The position numbers were made by a program, and so were the translations under genes. Shown in pieces: positions 22,237 to 32,458 of a DNA stretch of 64,000 nucleotides (the stretch's first letter is position 1; every line of letters begins with the position of its first letter). Source of the DNA: Lunularia cruciata (Eukaryota; Streptophyta; Marchantiopsida; Lunulariales; Lunulariaceae); the NCBI GenBank assembly GCA_948567375.1, contig OX419759.1, forward strand, positions 24,715,493 to 24,779,492, written 5' to 3'. The notes below the pieces were generated by a model. The model saw only the letters and a program-made list of their open reading frames with translations. It searched no databases and was not told the DNA's origin.

Positions 22237-24282
22237 ATGGGGAAACTTCCGGTTTTCTTTGGCAAGGATGGAGAAGATGTGGAGGCCTTTGTGAGAGACT
22301 TCAAGAGAGCTTGCATAGGAAACAATGAGAGGAGGAAGAATGAGTGGGCCTCATTATTACCAGATTTCTTTGAGGATGCAGCACTTACATGGTATGAGTC
22401 AGAATACCAAAAGAGAGAGAGGAGAGAGGGGGAAGAGGAGTCTTGGGAGACTTTGACTTCAACACTCATTGAGAACTTTCTTCCTGATGAGAGTTATGAG
22501 AGATTGATGAGTGAGGTTACATTTCTCAAGCAAGGAGATGAAGAGAAAGTGAGGGTCTATGTGGAAAGAGTGGAAAAGTTGGAGTCCAGATTTTGCATAG
22601 TGTTGAGGAAGGGTGGGGATGATGTGGAGACTACAATGATTGGCATAGGGGCCATGCTCACCAAGAATTTTGTGGGAGGATTGAGACCACAAATTAGAAG
22701 CAAGGTGAGATATGAGAAACCTTCTTCCAAGGTTGAAGCTATCAAGATTGCAATTCGTATGGAGGAGAGTTTGGAAGGGGATGAGAGTGATTTGGTGGTG
22801 AAGGAGGTTGTACATCCTCCTCAAGGCTACAAGTATGGTGGAACTTCTGATACTTTGGTGACAAGGGTTGCACCACAAGTAGTAGTTGCTCCAGTTCTTG
22901 CACCTCCACCAAAAGATCCACTCCAAACCATCACAGAACAACTTGCGGATCTCAAGATCAATGTGGTGCAACTATGGGAGAAGAGAGAGGTGGATCAGAA
23001 TGTAGGGAGAGGGCCTAGGAGTTATGGAAACTATCCATATAGAGGAGGCCAACCAGCCAACAATTTCAATGATAGAAATTGTTTTGGTTGTGGAGGAAGA
23101 GGCCATATCCAAAGGAATTGCCCAAATTCCACTTACCATGGAGGAAGGGGTTATGAGGGAGCCAATAGAGGGAAAGAGGGAGGTAGTGAAACCCAAGTGG
23201 CTCCTAATCCCAACAAAGGTAATGGGATAGCATCCATAGATGTGGTTGAGAGCAAGTATGAGAAGGGAGAGTGCTCAAACTCCAAGGGTCTTAATTTGGA
23301 GCTTTTGGCACAAGAGAAGAAGAGAGCTCATTTTACAGAGGATGTTCACTCTTCTCAAGGATTTACTTCAAGCAAGGATACTCCTATGTCTACTAGGAGC
23401 ACTCGCACCTCAACACCATCAACAACAAAGACTCCAAGGAAGAAGTTGGGGATGGAGGACTTCTTGATCTCAAAGCAACAATGGAACTACAATGTGTTGG
23501 AGGATGTTGGTAGTCACAAGGCTAACATCACAGTGGGCCAATTAATTGCTTTGAACCCTACCTTGAGAAAGGAGCTTAGAGGTGGTTTGAGTTCTACAAG
23601 GAGCAAGAAGAAGAAGAAGGCAAAAGTTCCAGTATCAATGGGGGTGGTGGATGCCAAGCCAGCACCATGGGAAGCTTGTGAAAATGCCTCCAAGATTGAT
23701 GTGAGAGTGAATGGTCACAACATCAAGGATGCATTGGTTCATGGAGGATCAGCAGTGAATGCCATGTCAGAAAGGTTGATGAAGAAGTTGGGTATGATAC
23801 CCTCAAGACCTTCAACATTTGTGGTGAGCATGGCAAACAAGCAACAAGTTTGACCAGTAGGGGTGATGGATAAGGTGGTAGTTTCAGTTATGGGAGTTCA
23901 AAATCTCATGACTTTCCAAGTCTTGAAGGATTCAAGCTATGACTTACTTCTTGGGAGGCCATGGTTGAGAGCAGCACGCACAACTGATCGATGGCACAAA
24001 GGGTACTTGAGGATTGGGCCATCAAACCATAGAGTCACTGTTCCTGTGACTAACACCACCAACACTTCACATTCAGATACACCATCTTCTGATTATTGGG
24101 AATCAGATTCTGAAGAAGGAGCTTCAGGTGTGGACACAAGCATGGAAGAGGAGACTTCCACGGAGGAGGATGAATCTGGATCTGATTCAGATGTGTATCC
24201 TTTGTGTGCTATGGATTTTGCACCTAAGCCAGAGGTTTTGAAGGACCCAGATAAATCACCATTGACACTTGAGGAGGTATAG
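22237..24282 (+). pseudogene. L3a gag-protease, one frame with two stop codons
   Basis: The ATG at 22237 (MGKLPVFFGKDGEDVEAF) opens 538 codons. Capsid comes first (ALTWYESEYQKRERR near residues 50-65), then a CCHC knuckle CFGCGGRGHIQRNC around residue 283, then a retropepsin-like domain. The protease active site reads ALVHGGSAVNAM, with CAT (23740-23742) where L3b has Asp (ALVDGGSAVNAM), so the catalytic Asp is lost. A TGA at 23851-23853 stops the frame where L3b reads Arg. A TAG at 24280-24282 stops it again where L3b reads Glu. The frame is otherwise continuous with pol, so gag-pol was one polyprotein. Confidence 0.92.
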
Positions 24283-27063
24283 AGAAGGTTATCTACCCTC
24301 AACTATGGCCCAAATGTTACCAAGGAGGAGAAGGTGAGATTTGAGGAGATTTTCTGCAAGTTCATCCATGTGTTTGCTTTTAGTTACAAGGATTTGAAGG
24401 AGGTCACCTTGGAGGAGCACAAGATAGAGGTGGAGTCACATGCAAGACCAATCCGCCAAAAGCAACGTCGCATTAGCCCACCAATATCTTTGGTTGTGAA
24501 GGAGGAGATTGATAAGCTCAAGGAGGCTGGATTTATCTTTGAGGTGGAGAATTCAGAATGGGTGTTTCCAATTGTCATTGTGAAGCAAAAGAATGGCAAG
24601 CTTTGGGTATGTGTGGATTACAAGAAGCTCAATGCTGTTACCAAGAAGGACTACTACCCATTGCCATTCATTGATGAGATCTTGGAGGAGGTTGCAGGTC
24701 ATGAGAGGTACAGTTTTGGAGATGGTTATAGTGGATATAACCAAATCAAGATTGCACCAGAGCATCAACAACTCACCACATTCACCACACCTTGGGGAAC
24801 TTACGCTTTCAAGGTCATGCCTTTTGGGCTTTGCAATGCTCCAGCCACATTCCAACGGTTCATGAACAAGGTATTTGAACCTTTCATTGGGAAATTTGTG
24901 AGAGATTTCATTGATGAATTTTGTGTCTATGGGAGCAAGGAGGAGCACTTTGAGCACCTAATCAAAGTCTTGCAACGCTTGGATGAGGCAAATGCATCAC
25001 TCAACCCAGAGAAGTGCATTTTTGGATGTGAAGAAGGTCTACTTTTGGGGCATATCATCTCCAAGGATGGAATAGCAGTTGATCTTGAGAAGGTGAGGAA
25101 AATCTCAGACCTTCCATTCCCTTCAAGCTTGACAAAGTTACGCCAATTCTTGGGGATGGTTGGGTACTATAGGAGCTTCATCTTCTCATTTTCCAACAAG
25201 GCTTATGCATTGACCATCTACATGAAGAAGGGTGTAGATTACATGGTGATTTTGGAAGACAAGGAGGCTCTCAAAGCTTTTGAGGAGCTCAAGCAATCCC
25301 TTGTTGTAGCTCCAATTCTTGCTAAACCTGATTGGAGTAAACCTTTCATCCTCTACACTGATGCTTCTAATGTAGCTATAGGATGCACTCTCAGTCAATT
25401 AGACCAAGATGGGCATGATCATCCAATAGCTTATGCTAGTAGGCAGATGGTTTCAGCAGAGAAGAACTACTCTGTCACGGAGAGAGAAGGGTTGGCAGTG
25501 ATCTTTGGTCTCAAGAAGTTTAGACACTACTTGATTGGAGGGAAAGCCACCATTGTCACGGATCACAAGGCTTTGAAGTACATCTTCAACAAGCCTAATG
25601 TTGAAGGGAGACTAGCAAGGTGGATGATACTCTTGTCTGAGTATGACTACACCATTGAAGATAGGCCAGGAAAGAAACATGCAAATGCTGATTTATTATC
25701 TAGAGCCTATGATCATGATGGAGATGAGCTAGTGGATGATTCCTTCCCGGATGAGGAGCTCATGACAATCTCAGTCACTCAAGAGGTTCCAATGGAGTAC
25801 AAGGAGATTGTGGATTTTGTGACAAAAGGTAACTATCCAGAAGGGATGCATGCTAGGGAGAGGAAGGCCCTTGCAGCAAGATCTAGACCTTACACAATGG
25901 TGGAGGATATTCTTTTTCACCAAGGAGCAGATGGTCTACTTCGAAGAGCAGTGGGTAAGGAAGAGTCTATCCTACTCATAAAGGAGTTTCATGAAGGTTT
26001 AGTATGTGGAGGACACTTTGCAGGAAAGGTGACTGCTTTCAAGATTCTAGATGCAGGTTACCATTGGAGAGGGATTTTCAAGGATTGTCTTGATTATTGC
26101 AAAACTTGTCATGTTTGTCAAGCTTTTGCTAGAAAGTCTACATCTACTCCACCACTTAGATCAATTCCATTGCTAGGACCCTTTGAGAAGTGGGGAATTG
26201 ATTTTGTAGGACCTCTCAATAGAACCCCAAGGAACCATCGGTACATTGTGGTAGTTACTGATTACCTTACCAAGTGGGTTGAGGCTAGACCATTGAGGGA
26301 CAAGAATGAAGATGAAGTGGGTAGATTTCTTTATGAACGCATTATCACTAGGTTTGGATGCCCTTTGGAGTTGGTTTCTAATAGAGGAGGAGAGTTTACA
26401 GGAAGCATTACTACAGCCATGCTACAACATTTCTCTATCACACATAGAGTAACTACATCCTATAAGCCAAATTCCAATGGCTTGGCAGAGAGAACCAATC
26501 AGACCTTGTGCATGATGTTGGCCAAAGATGCAGAAATGGAGGGGGCTAAACATCATTGGGACAAGAGGATTCATGCAGTTTTGTGGGAGTATAGGACAAC
26601 CATGAAGACTTCCACTGGATATTCTCCATTCCAATTGGTGTATGGTATTGAGTCTACCTTACCTATTCACTTTGATCTTCCTACCTTCCAAAGCATTCAT
26701 ATGAGATTGAAGAAAGCACAAGGAAGTGATGCAGAGAAGTCAAGGAAGGATCAACTCATGGAGTTGGAAGAGGCAAGAGCAGTTGCTATGGTTCGAGTGG
26801 AGCAAGCCCAAAGGAAACAAAAGGAGAGCTATGACAAGAAGCAAGGCAAGAAGAAGGTGGAGCCTTTCAAAGAAGGTGATTCGGTAATGTTGTTTGATTC
26901 CATTCGATTCAAGAGAGTGCAAAAGAAGTTTTTGCCTAAGTACTTTGGACCTTTCATAGTAGAGAAGGTGTGGGGAAATTACACTTATGATCTCAAGGAG
27001 TTGGGAGGAAGTCACTTTGATAGGATTAACCATGATAAGTTGAAGATGTACCATAGAAGGTAG
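24283..27063 (+). pseudogene. L3a pol: RT, RNase H, integrase (long open frame, altered active sites)
   Basis: In frame with gag, open to the stop at 27061-27063. RT: YPLPFIDEILEE, FGDGYSGYNQI, MPFGLCNAPATFQ, then FIDEFCVYG where the catalytic pair should be Asp-Asp; the second is Glu (GAA 24916-24918). L3b keeps Asp-Asp. RNase H (about 25335-25710) keeps its acidic residues (ILYTDASN, TEREGLA, IVTDHKAL) and ends NADLLSRAY. Integrase: an HHCC zinc region (HEGLVCGGHF, KTCHVCQ), first Asp in WGIDFVGP, second Asp replaced by Asn in LVSNRGGEF (AAT 26380-26382), and Glu in LAERTNQTL. It has no chromodomain. Confidence 0.93.
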
Positions 27064-27100
27064 AGAGACCTTCACTTTGAGGACAAAGTGAAAACTTAGT

Positions 27101-27111
27101 CCGGGGGTAAA
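27101..27111 (+). promoter_or_regulatory. L3a polypurine tract
   Basis: CCGGGGGTAAA immediately before the 3' LTR; L3b has the same tract (inverted, from 39247). Confidence 0.7.
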
Positions 27112-27803
27112 TGTAACACCCATTTGTGCATGTGTGTGGTATTGTGATATTTAGTTTGGTATTACAAGTACTTAAGAGATATTATTTATATAGAGATAAA
27201 GGATGGTTCTATATTAGTCATGGTTAGCTAAAGTTAGTCATAGCTAAGATAGATGGGACCTTACTTTAGAGGAAGTAGGAAAGATGAGCACCACTATTTT
27301 GGATTTTAGTGTGTTGACTTGGTATTATTCCTAGGTGTTTGGCTTTGGGGAAAGAGTTGAGAACTCTTGGGCCCGCAAGCCTTTTTGTTTTGGATTCTTC
27401 TTTAGTCCAAGGATAGCCCATGTGAAGGAATCCTTGCTTTAGTGGTTGGGTCAAGATAAGACCACATGCTTATGGGAATATGCCCATGTGAATGGATATT
27501 CCTTTCTACTTTTTGACTTTACTTGACTTTTAGTCTAGTAACTTGAGTTACTACGGTAATTAGTAACTTTGGTACGTAACTATTTCACAAGTATATAAAC
27601 AAGGGGTGAGGAGGTACTCATCATCCTTTCATTTGCAACTATCTCTCTCTCATTGAGTTCTCTAGTGAGCAATGTCTTGAGGCTTGGAGTGTTAGCCTTG
27701 GAGGAGTATGATGGAGTTGGGGTTCCTTGCCTTCTTAGTCCATGGTGCGCTACCATAATAGCCATCAGAGGTTCATCTTGAGTGAGAGACAGGCCGGCTC
27801 ACA
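27112..27803 (+). repeat. L3a 3' LTR
   Basis: 692 bases, about seven differences from the 5' LTR by eye. Followed by the target duplication gtac. Confidence 0.95.
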
Positions 27804-27807
27804 GTAC

Positions 27808-28544
27808 CTGCCCTTACTTCTGACACAGCTATGGCTAGTTGGATTGAGCAGTTGGAGCAAAGATTGGCTAGTATGGCTATTGCTCAGAGGAGATCAGATT
27901 CGGGTGCTGAGGCTTCCACCTCATATGCTGGTGATAGAGATGCTTTGGACTTCATGTGCGGAGCAGCCCAGGTGGATGCATCTGCAGCAGTGACTAGGAG
28001 TGCAGTACGTGCTCCAGAGCCTAGAGGAGCATCAGTGGAGTTGGACCCATAGAGAGGAGAGGTTGGGAGACAGGTCAGACTTCCCCAGTCTTTCACACTA
28101 TCTGAGGCATTGCAGACGACATCCATGGTTCCAAGACGTCCCGGTGTAGGTGTGGTAGGTGGTGATGGAGTACATGATGGACTACCTGCTAGTCAGCCAC
28201 TTGCTACTACCGAGACTGAGTCTAGCATGATGTTGGGGGCGGCTCAGCTAATTATGCGACGTCCTTTGTTTTCGGCCAATGATATGTTTACATTGGGAGT
28301 TGACCCAACCCCAGTATTTTGGTTGGCTGCCACATTGTGTGAGAGTAGGGATGGTGCAGTTCCTACTACTAGAGCATAGGTGGTTGGTAGTGGAGCTGAC
28401 TTGGTTGAGGAGCACGGGATCCGTTCAGCAACCAGTGGTTTATGGCAAGCAACAGTGGCTAGACTGGAGGAGTTGCTAGCTAGACTGACCTTTGAGAGAG
28501 CGCGGTTTACACCTGGTGTTGTCTTATTGGATAACCAGAGGGGG
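27808..28544 (+). pseudogene. L2a gag tail / region between gag and protease
   Basis: Resumes the L2a reading after L3a. It contains a short coiled-coil-like stretch (MASWIEQLEQRLASMAIAQ near 27831-27890), a Ser/Ala-rich segment and PLFSANDMFTLGVDPTPVFW near 28265-28325. Stops fall at about 28050 and 28377. L2b carries the same segment at about 47010-47700. Function unknown beyond being part of the polyprotein. Confidence 0.6.
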
Positions 28545-28870
28545 ATTTTTTGTTTGGTGGGACCTTCAGGGAAGGTCTATACACCACAGAGAGTGTTGTT
28601 AGACTCTGGTGCACAGCCCCTTATGTTGGGGAAGGCTGCAGTTGTCGGTCTGGAGTTACGGAAGACCAATGTAGAGAGGTGTCCATTTCAAATCTAGACA
28701 TCTCTAGGTGGTGGTTCGACACAGTACATCACACATGGGGAGCTTGTTGTCCAAGTTTAGCCTGGTCATCGGACTGATAGCTCGATGGTGAGAGCTCAGG
28801 CTATTGCAACAATAGCTGAGTCATATGATGTGCTAATTGGGGGAGCAATGTTATACCCTTATGGGTTTTA
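28545..28870 (+). pseudogene. L2a aspartic protease domain
   Basis: Retropepsin-like: a strand leading to VLLDSGAQPLMLGKAA places the catalytic Asp at codon 28602-28604 in an Asp-Ser-Gly triad. The partner segment ESYDVLIGGAMLYP near 28815-28860 matches the usual C-terminal strand. One protease chain would dimerise to cut the polyprotein. A stop after FQI (28695-28697) and frameshifts break it. L2b reads DSSA at the active site (about 47790). Confidence 0.75.
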
Positions 28871-29316
28871 GCATTGACTATTGGGAGGAGACAGCCTCTT
28901 ATAGACCTGGTTGGCAGTCTGGTGAGGGATGGGTATGTTGCCTACCAGTATGCTTTAGTAGTGGCAGTCTTGGCTCACTACAGTCCGAGACCATGGCAGC
29001 ATCAGTTTTAGCTTTCAATGGTGCAGCTACTTGGCCGGGTGACTTGTTGGAAGGGAACGCCCATGCAGAGGATACTCCACTACCAGAGGAGATCACTTGG
29101 CTTTGGAGTACGAGTGAGATTGTTCCATCCACCTTGGATGTTCCATTGTGGAGTTCAGAGGAGGCATTGCAGCAGCATGCAGATCAGTTGGTGCAGTAGG
29201 CTTGGAGTGGAGCCTTTGTACCATCAAGGGATGAGTGTGAGGATGAGCCTCCAGAGGCGATTGCTTTGACACCTCTGGATACCACACTCATTGCTTGGCA
29301 GTATCCAGTAGAGAGG
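28871..29316 (+). pseudogene. L2a linker between protease and methyltransferase, unknown
   Basis: About 150 codons seen in both L2 copies: DYWEETASYRPGWQSGEGW (about 28876-28930), then ITWLWSTSEIVPSTLDVPLW, then PPEAIALTPLDTTLIAWQYP just before motif I. L2b carries the same segments at 48050-48480. I recognise no domain. It may be an N-terminal extension of the methyltransferase. Confidence 0.5.
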
Positions 29317-30245
29317 ATATGCCTGTTGGAGTTGTTTGGTGGGATCAACACCGAACTAGTTGCGGTGTTATAGGCGGGTATCCGAGTACAGAGGTACTTA
29401 TGTGTAGAGAGGGATGAGACTGCTAGGCGAGTCTCTCTACATCATGTAGCACACCTGGCCTATCGGTATCCGGAGTTATTATTGATGTCAGCAGTCAGAG
29501 GTTACCAAAAGGCCTTACCAGGAGACATTTCCTTACTGGGGGCGCATGACCTAGAGAGACATGGGCCTATTCACTTGGTGATTTTTGGATGGCCATGTCA
29601 AGGACATACACGTGCGGGCCGCGGTTTGGGTCTTCAGGATCTTGGTTCTAGTGTGTTTTGGGAGATGTTACGGATATTATGACATCTCCAGGTTCATCAG
29701 TCTGTTTCTCCAGCTTACCTTCTGGAGAACGTTCCTTTGTTGGGTGATTCTCGCACTAGAGTGGTGGCGAGTACACATCAGGTCCATTCTTGGATGGGAC
29801 CTGCTGTATTGTTAGATGCAGCTAGAGTGGGATCACGGGCTCATCATCTTCGTCTTTGGTGGACAAACCTCTTACCTTGAGAGGTGTATAGCGTGCTTAT
29901 GATGGGATTCAGCGACTGGACCACATTCTTGTTGATAATATCTTGGATGTTGGGCGTCAGTCTCAGACAGTGGTAGTGGCTGATAGGTCACCTATGGCAG
30001 TGGTGAACCTAGTTAGACAGCCTAGAGCTGCATTTCCCACACTCATGAGTTTCCCAAGCTCTCATGCTTTTCGAGAGGGAGGACCTGGACTTGTTTGGGA
30101 CTCACAGTTACAGTAGTTGGTGGAGCCCAACACTGATGAGAGAGAGCGGGCGACGGGTTTTTGCATCGGTATTACCACTGTTCCAACAGTGTCAAAGGCA
30201 TCCAGGCGTCAGGTGTTAGGTCAGGCTATAGACCTGAACTGTTTG
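29317..30245 (+). pseudogene. Cytosine-C5 DNA methyltransferase domain in the L2a polyprotein
   Basis: Would transfer a methyl group from S-adenosylmethionine to carbon 5 of cytosine. Motif I: ICLLELFGGIN (29317-29349), the AdoMet loop. Motif II: YLCVERDETARR (about 29396-29430). Motif IV: LVIFGWPCQG, with the catalytic Cys codon TGT at 29596-29598, followed by HTRAGRGLGLQD and FWEMLRIL. Motif VI: YLLENV (29716-29733), Glu at 29725-29727. Motif VIII-like: RAHHLRLWW (29836-29862), after LLDAARVGS. Motifs IX/X-like: VEPNTDERERATGF (from 30120) and LGQAIDLN (30216-30239). The order is canonical, not the permuted order of plant DRM enzymes. No BAH or chromodomain lies inside, unlike MET1 or CMT. 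Stops at 29371, 29680 and 29878 and a one-base shift near 29886 disable it. It lies between protease and RT of the same element. Confidence 0.85.
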
Positions 30246-30689
30246 ACCTGGATTGTGAGCCTTGGCTTGGCAGAGCAGCGTAGGATGCGCTTGATAGGCA
30301 TCACCACTCGGACACTTGTGAGCCTTGTGCCTATCAAGACGATTCAGGCACATGCTGGGGGCGATGGACCGAGTGGACAGGGTATTCTTGGGACATATCC
30401 AATAGCTACTAGGGAGAGTGGTCTACTTGGAGTCCATCCAGGTGAGCGTGGACTACTTGGATTACACCCTTGGTCCACATGGGATGCAGCTAGAGGACGT
30501 GTGGAGCTTGCAGCCAGAGTGGAGGGAGTTTTTTGCACAGAGGTTGGGACCTCTAGTGGTTGGGAGCAGGACACTATTGCTCCCAAGGGCCCAGTGTAGC
30601 AGCCAGTCAGTACGTCTTCCACTCCTACTACAATTACAGAGGATACTTGGGAGCCAGATCTTGGACCCAAGCTTACTGGAGAGGAAAGA
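30246..30689 (+). pseudogene. L2a linker between methyltransferase and RT
   Basis: Open in one frame to a stop at 30597-30599. Includes repeats of a GLLG-x-HP phrase (ESGLLGVHPGERGLLGLHP near 30417-30475). No domain recognised. This segment is deleted in L2b. Confidence 0.45.
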
Positions 30690-31430
30690 TGGAGGGTTTG
30701 GAGGTTCTTGAGGAGTCACACGAGTTGTTTTGCCTTCAATATGAAGGATTTGGGTGCTCTAAAGGGACTTGGTATACGGATTGAGCTGACTAGCAACACA
30801 CCAGTTTTCCAACGTCCTTATCGATATAGTGATATGGAGAGGACATTGATTCAGAGCCGGAGTAGTGACCTTTTTGAGGCTGGTTTGGTGGAGATTTCAC
30901 ATGGAGAGTATGCATAAGCAACAGTGATGCCAGCCAAGAAGGATATGCATGGCAACTATACAGATAGACGGATGTGTGGAGATTACCGTCCTATCAACCG
31001 ATAGACCAGGGCTGATCGGTATGCCATGCCTACACCGGAGGAGATTTTTGATGCGATTGGGCATGCAAAGGTCTTCAGTACTTTGGATCTTTGAGTAGGA
31101 TATCATCAGTTGCCGATCAGGGAGGAGGATAAGTCCAAGACAACATTTTGGGCTATTGATCCTCATGGCAAGGATGTGTTATATCAGTGGAGGTTCTTAC
31201 CATTTGGGTTAAAGAACGCTCCTGCTGAGTCCCAGAGGGTCAGGGATAGGATCCTAGCTGGATTGGATTTTGCTCGGTGCTATATTGATGACATTTTGGT
31301 TTATAGCACTACTGTGGAGGAGCATGAGAGACAGTTGTTGGAGGTGTTTGAGAGGTTGAGATCTCATGGACTCAAACTACATCCTGGGAAGTGTAGGTTC
31401 TTCCACGAGTAGGTTGAGTATTTGGGTCAC
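30690..31430 (+). pseudogene. L2a reverse transcriptase domain
   Basis: Motifs in order: RIELTSNTPVFQRPYRYS, then a CGDYRPINR segment (about 30980-31010), a palm strand FSTLDL followed by VGYHQLPI, FLPFGLKNAPAES (about 31197-31235), and the catalytic box CYIDDILVYS (about 31279-31310) with both Asp residues kept. It ends with LHPGKCRFFHE. Broken by stops, for example after EYA near 30915 and after STLDL near 31093. RT copies the element RNA into DNA. Confidence 0.85.
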
Positions 31431-32080
31431 ACTATCTACCCCGGAGGACTTGGTGTTCAGCAGACCAAGGTGGAGGCTATTGCACATATTCCTTGGCCTA
31501 CGGATGTGAGCAGAGTGCGAGCATTCCTTGGGTTGGTGAACTTCTATTGCCGCTATGTTAGAGGATTTAGTGCCAATGCCAAGGCCTTGACAAAGCTGAC
31601 CAAGCTTACACAGGAGTGGTGTTGGGGAGATGAGCAGAAGAGAGCTTTTGTAGAGCTCAAGGAGAGGTTGACATCTGCTCCTATTTTGAGGAGACCGATC
31701 AAGGGACGACCATTTCAGGTTCACACTGATTGGAGTATGTTGGAGCTTGGAGCAGTGCTCACCCAACATGATGATGAGGAGAAGGAGTTTGCGGTGGCCT
31801 ATGCTAGTCGCTCCAACAATTCAGCGGAGGTGAAGTATAGTTCATATGAGGGAGAGTGCTTGGCAGCAATTTGGGTTGTAGCACATTTCCGATGTTACCT
31901 ATTTGGTACCCCTTCACTCTCATCACTGATCATCAGCCACTGAAGTGGTTGATGGAGTCCGACAAGCTTTCAAGGAAGCTTGCATGATGGGCTCTGATTT
32001 TACAGGAGTATGATTTCACGGTTGTTCACAGACCTGGAGTGGTGAACCGTGATGCAGATGGGTTGAGTAGAAACCCATGT
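31431..32080 (+). pseudogene. L2a connection and RNase H domain
   Basis: FLGLVNFYCRYVRGF (about 31530-31570) is the RT connection. RNase H acidic residues are kept in FQVHTDWSMLELGAVL (about 31713), YEGECLAAIW (about 31846) and ITDHQPLKWL (about 31930). A frameshift near 31900-31915 separates the last motif. Ends in VNRDADGLSRNP, the usual RNase H terminus. Confidence 0.85.
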
Positions 32081-32458
32081 CCTAGCCAGCAAGATCAGAC
32101 CGGAGCACCTTGGCATGGTGAGACAGATGAGGAGATGGTGCCAGGTTGGCATGCATCAGCCTTTTTGTGTATATTTGCAGAGGCTTTGGTGGTATCTCTC
32201 TCAGCGCATATAGGAGGAGTTATTGAGGTCACAGATCCAGAGAGTGAAGATATTGGTACAGTTCAGCGAGACATTCATGATGATGTCTTAGTGATGGACT
32301 ATCTTTGCACTGGTGTTGTGGGTGGCACAATTGGGGCCAAGGAGAGAGACCGTGTTCTTCAGCGAGCCAGACGGTTCAGATTGGAGGGTAGACACCTTTT
32401 GCGTGTATGGGAGGATGGTAGAGTGCGAGTAGTACCACTTCCATCACAGAGACCATAG
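32081..32458 (+). pseudogene. L2a spacer between RNase H and integrase
   Basis: Open frame reading WHASAFLCIFAEALVVSLS and ending GRVRVVPLPSQRP, the usual lead-in to the integrase zinc domain. The part ARRFRLEGRHLLRVWEDGR is typical of gypsy elements at this position. Confidence 0.7.

Larger units (their letters stand above)
19978..27803 (+). mobile_element. L3a: nearly intact Ty3/gypsy retrotransposon
   Basis: A 7.8-kb element with LTRs of 692 bases at 19978-20669 and 27112-27803. It begins TGTAACACCC, ends GGCTCACA and is flanked by the 4-bp duplication gtac (19974-19977 and 27804-27807). It has a tRNA-Asp-type primer site, an extra 5' ORF with a zinc knuckle, gag-protease, RT-RNase H-integrase and a polypurine tract. 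The LTRs differ at about 7 positions by eye (about 1%), so this is the youngest full element here. Even so, two nonsense codons and three altered catalytic residues disable it. Confidence 0.95.

Noticed and set aside
22152-22469. Minus-strand open frames opposite L3a gag and pol, and the plus-strand equivalents opposite L3b
   Set aside because: They mirror the polyprotein on the other strand, have no recognisable domains and appear in both copies only because the sense gene is conserved.
29317-30245. Host methyltransferase gene (MET1, CMT or DRM) captured or sitting between elements
   Set aside because: The domain lies between the protease and RT of the same element in two separate copies, has no BAH, chromo or UBA segments visible, and its motif order is not the permuted DRM order.
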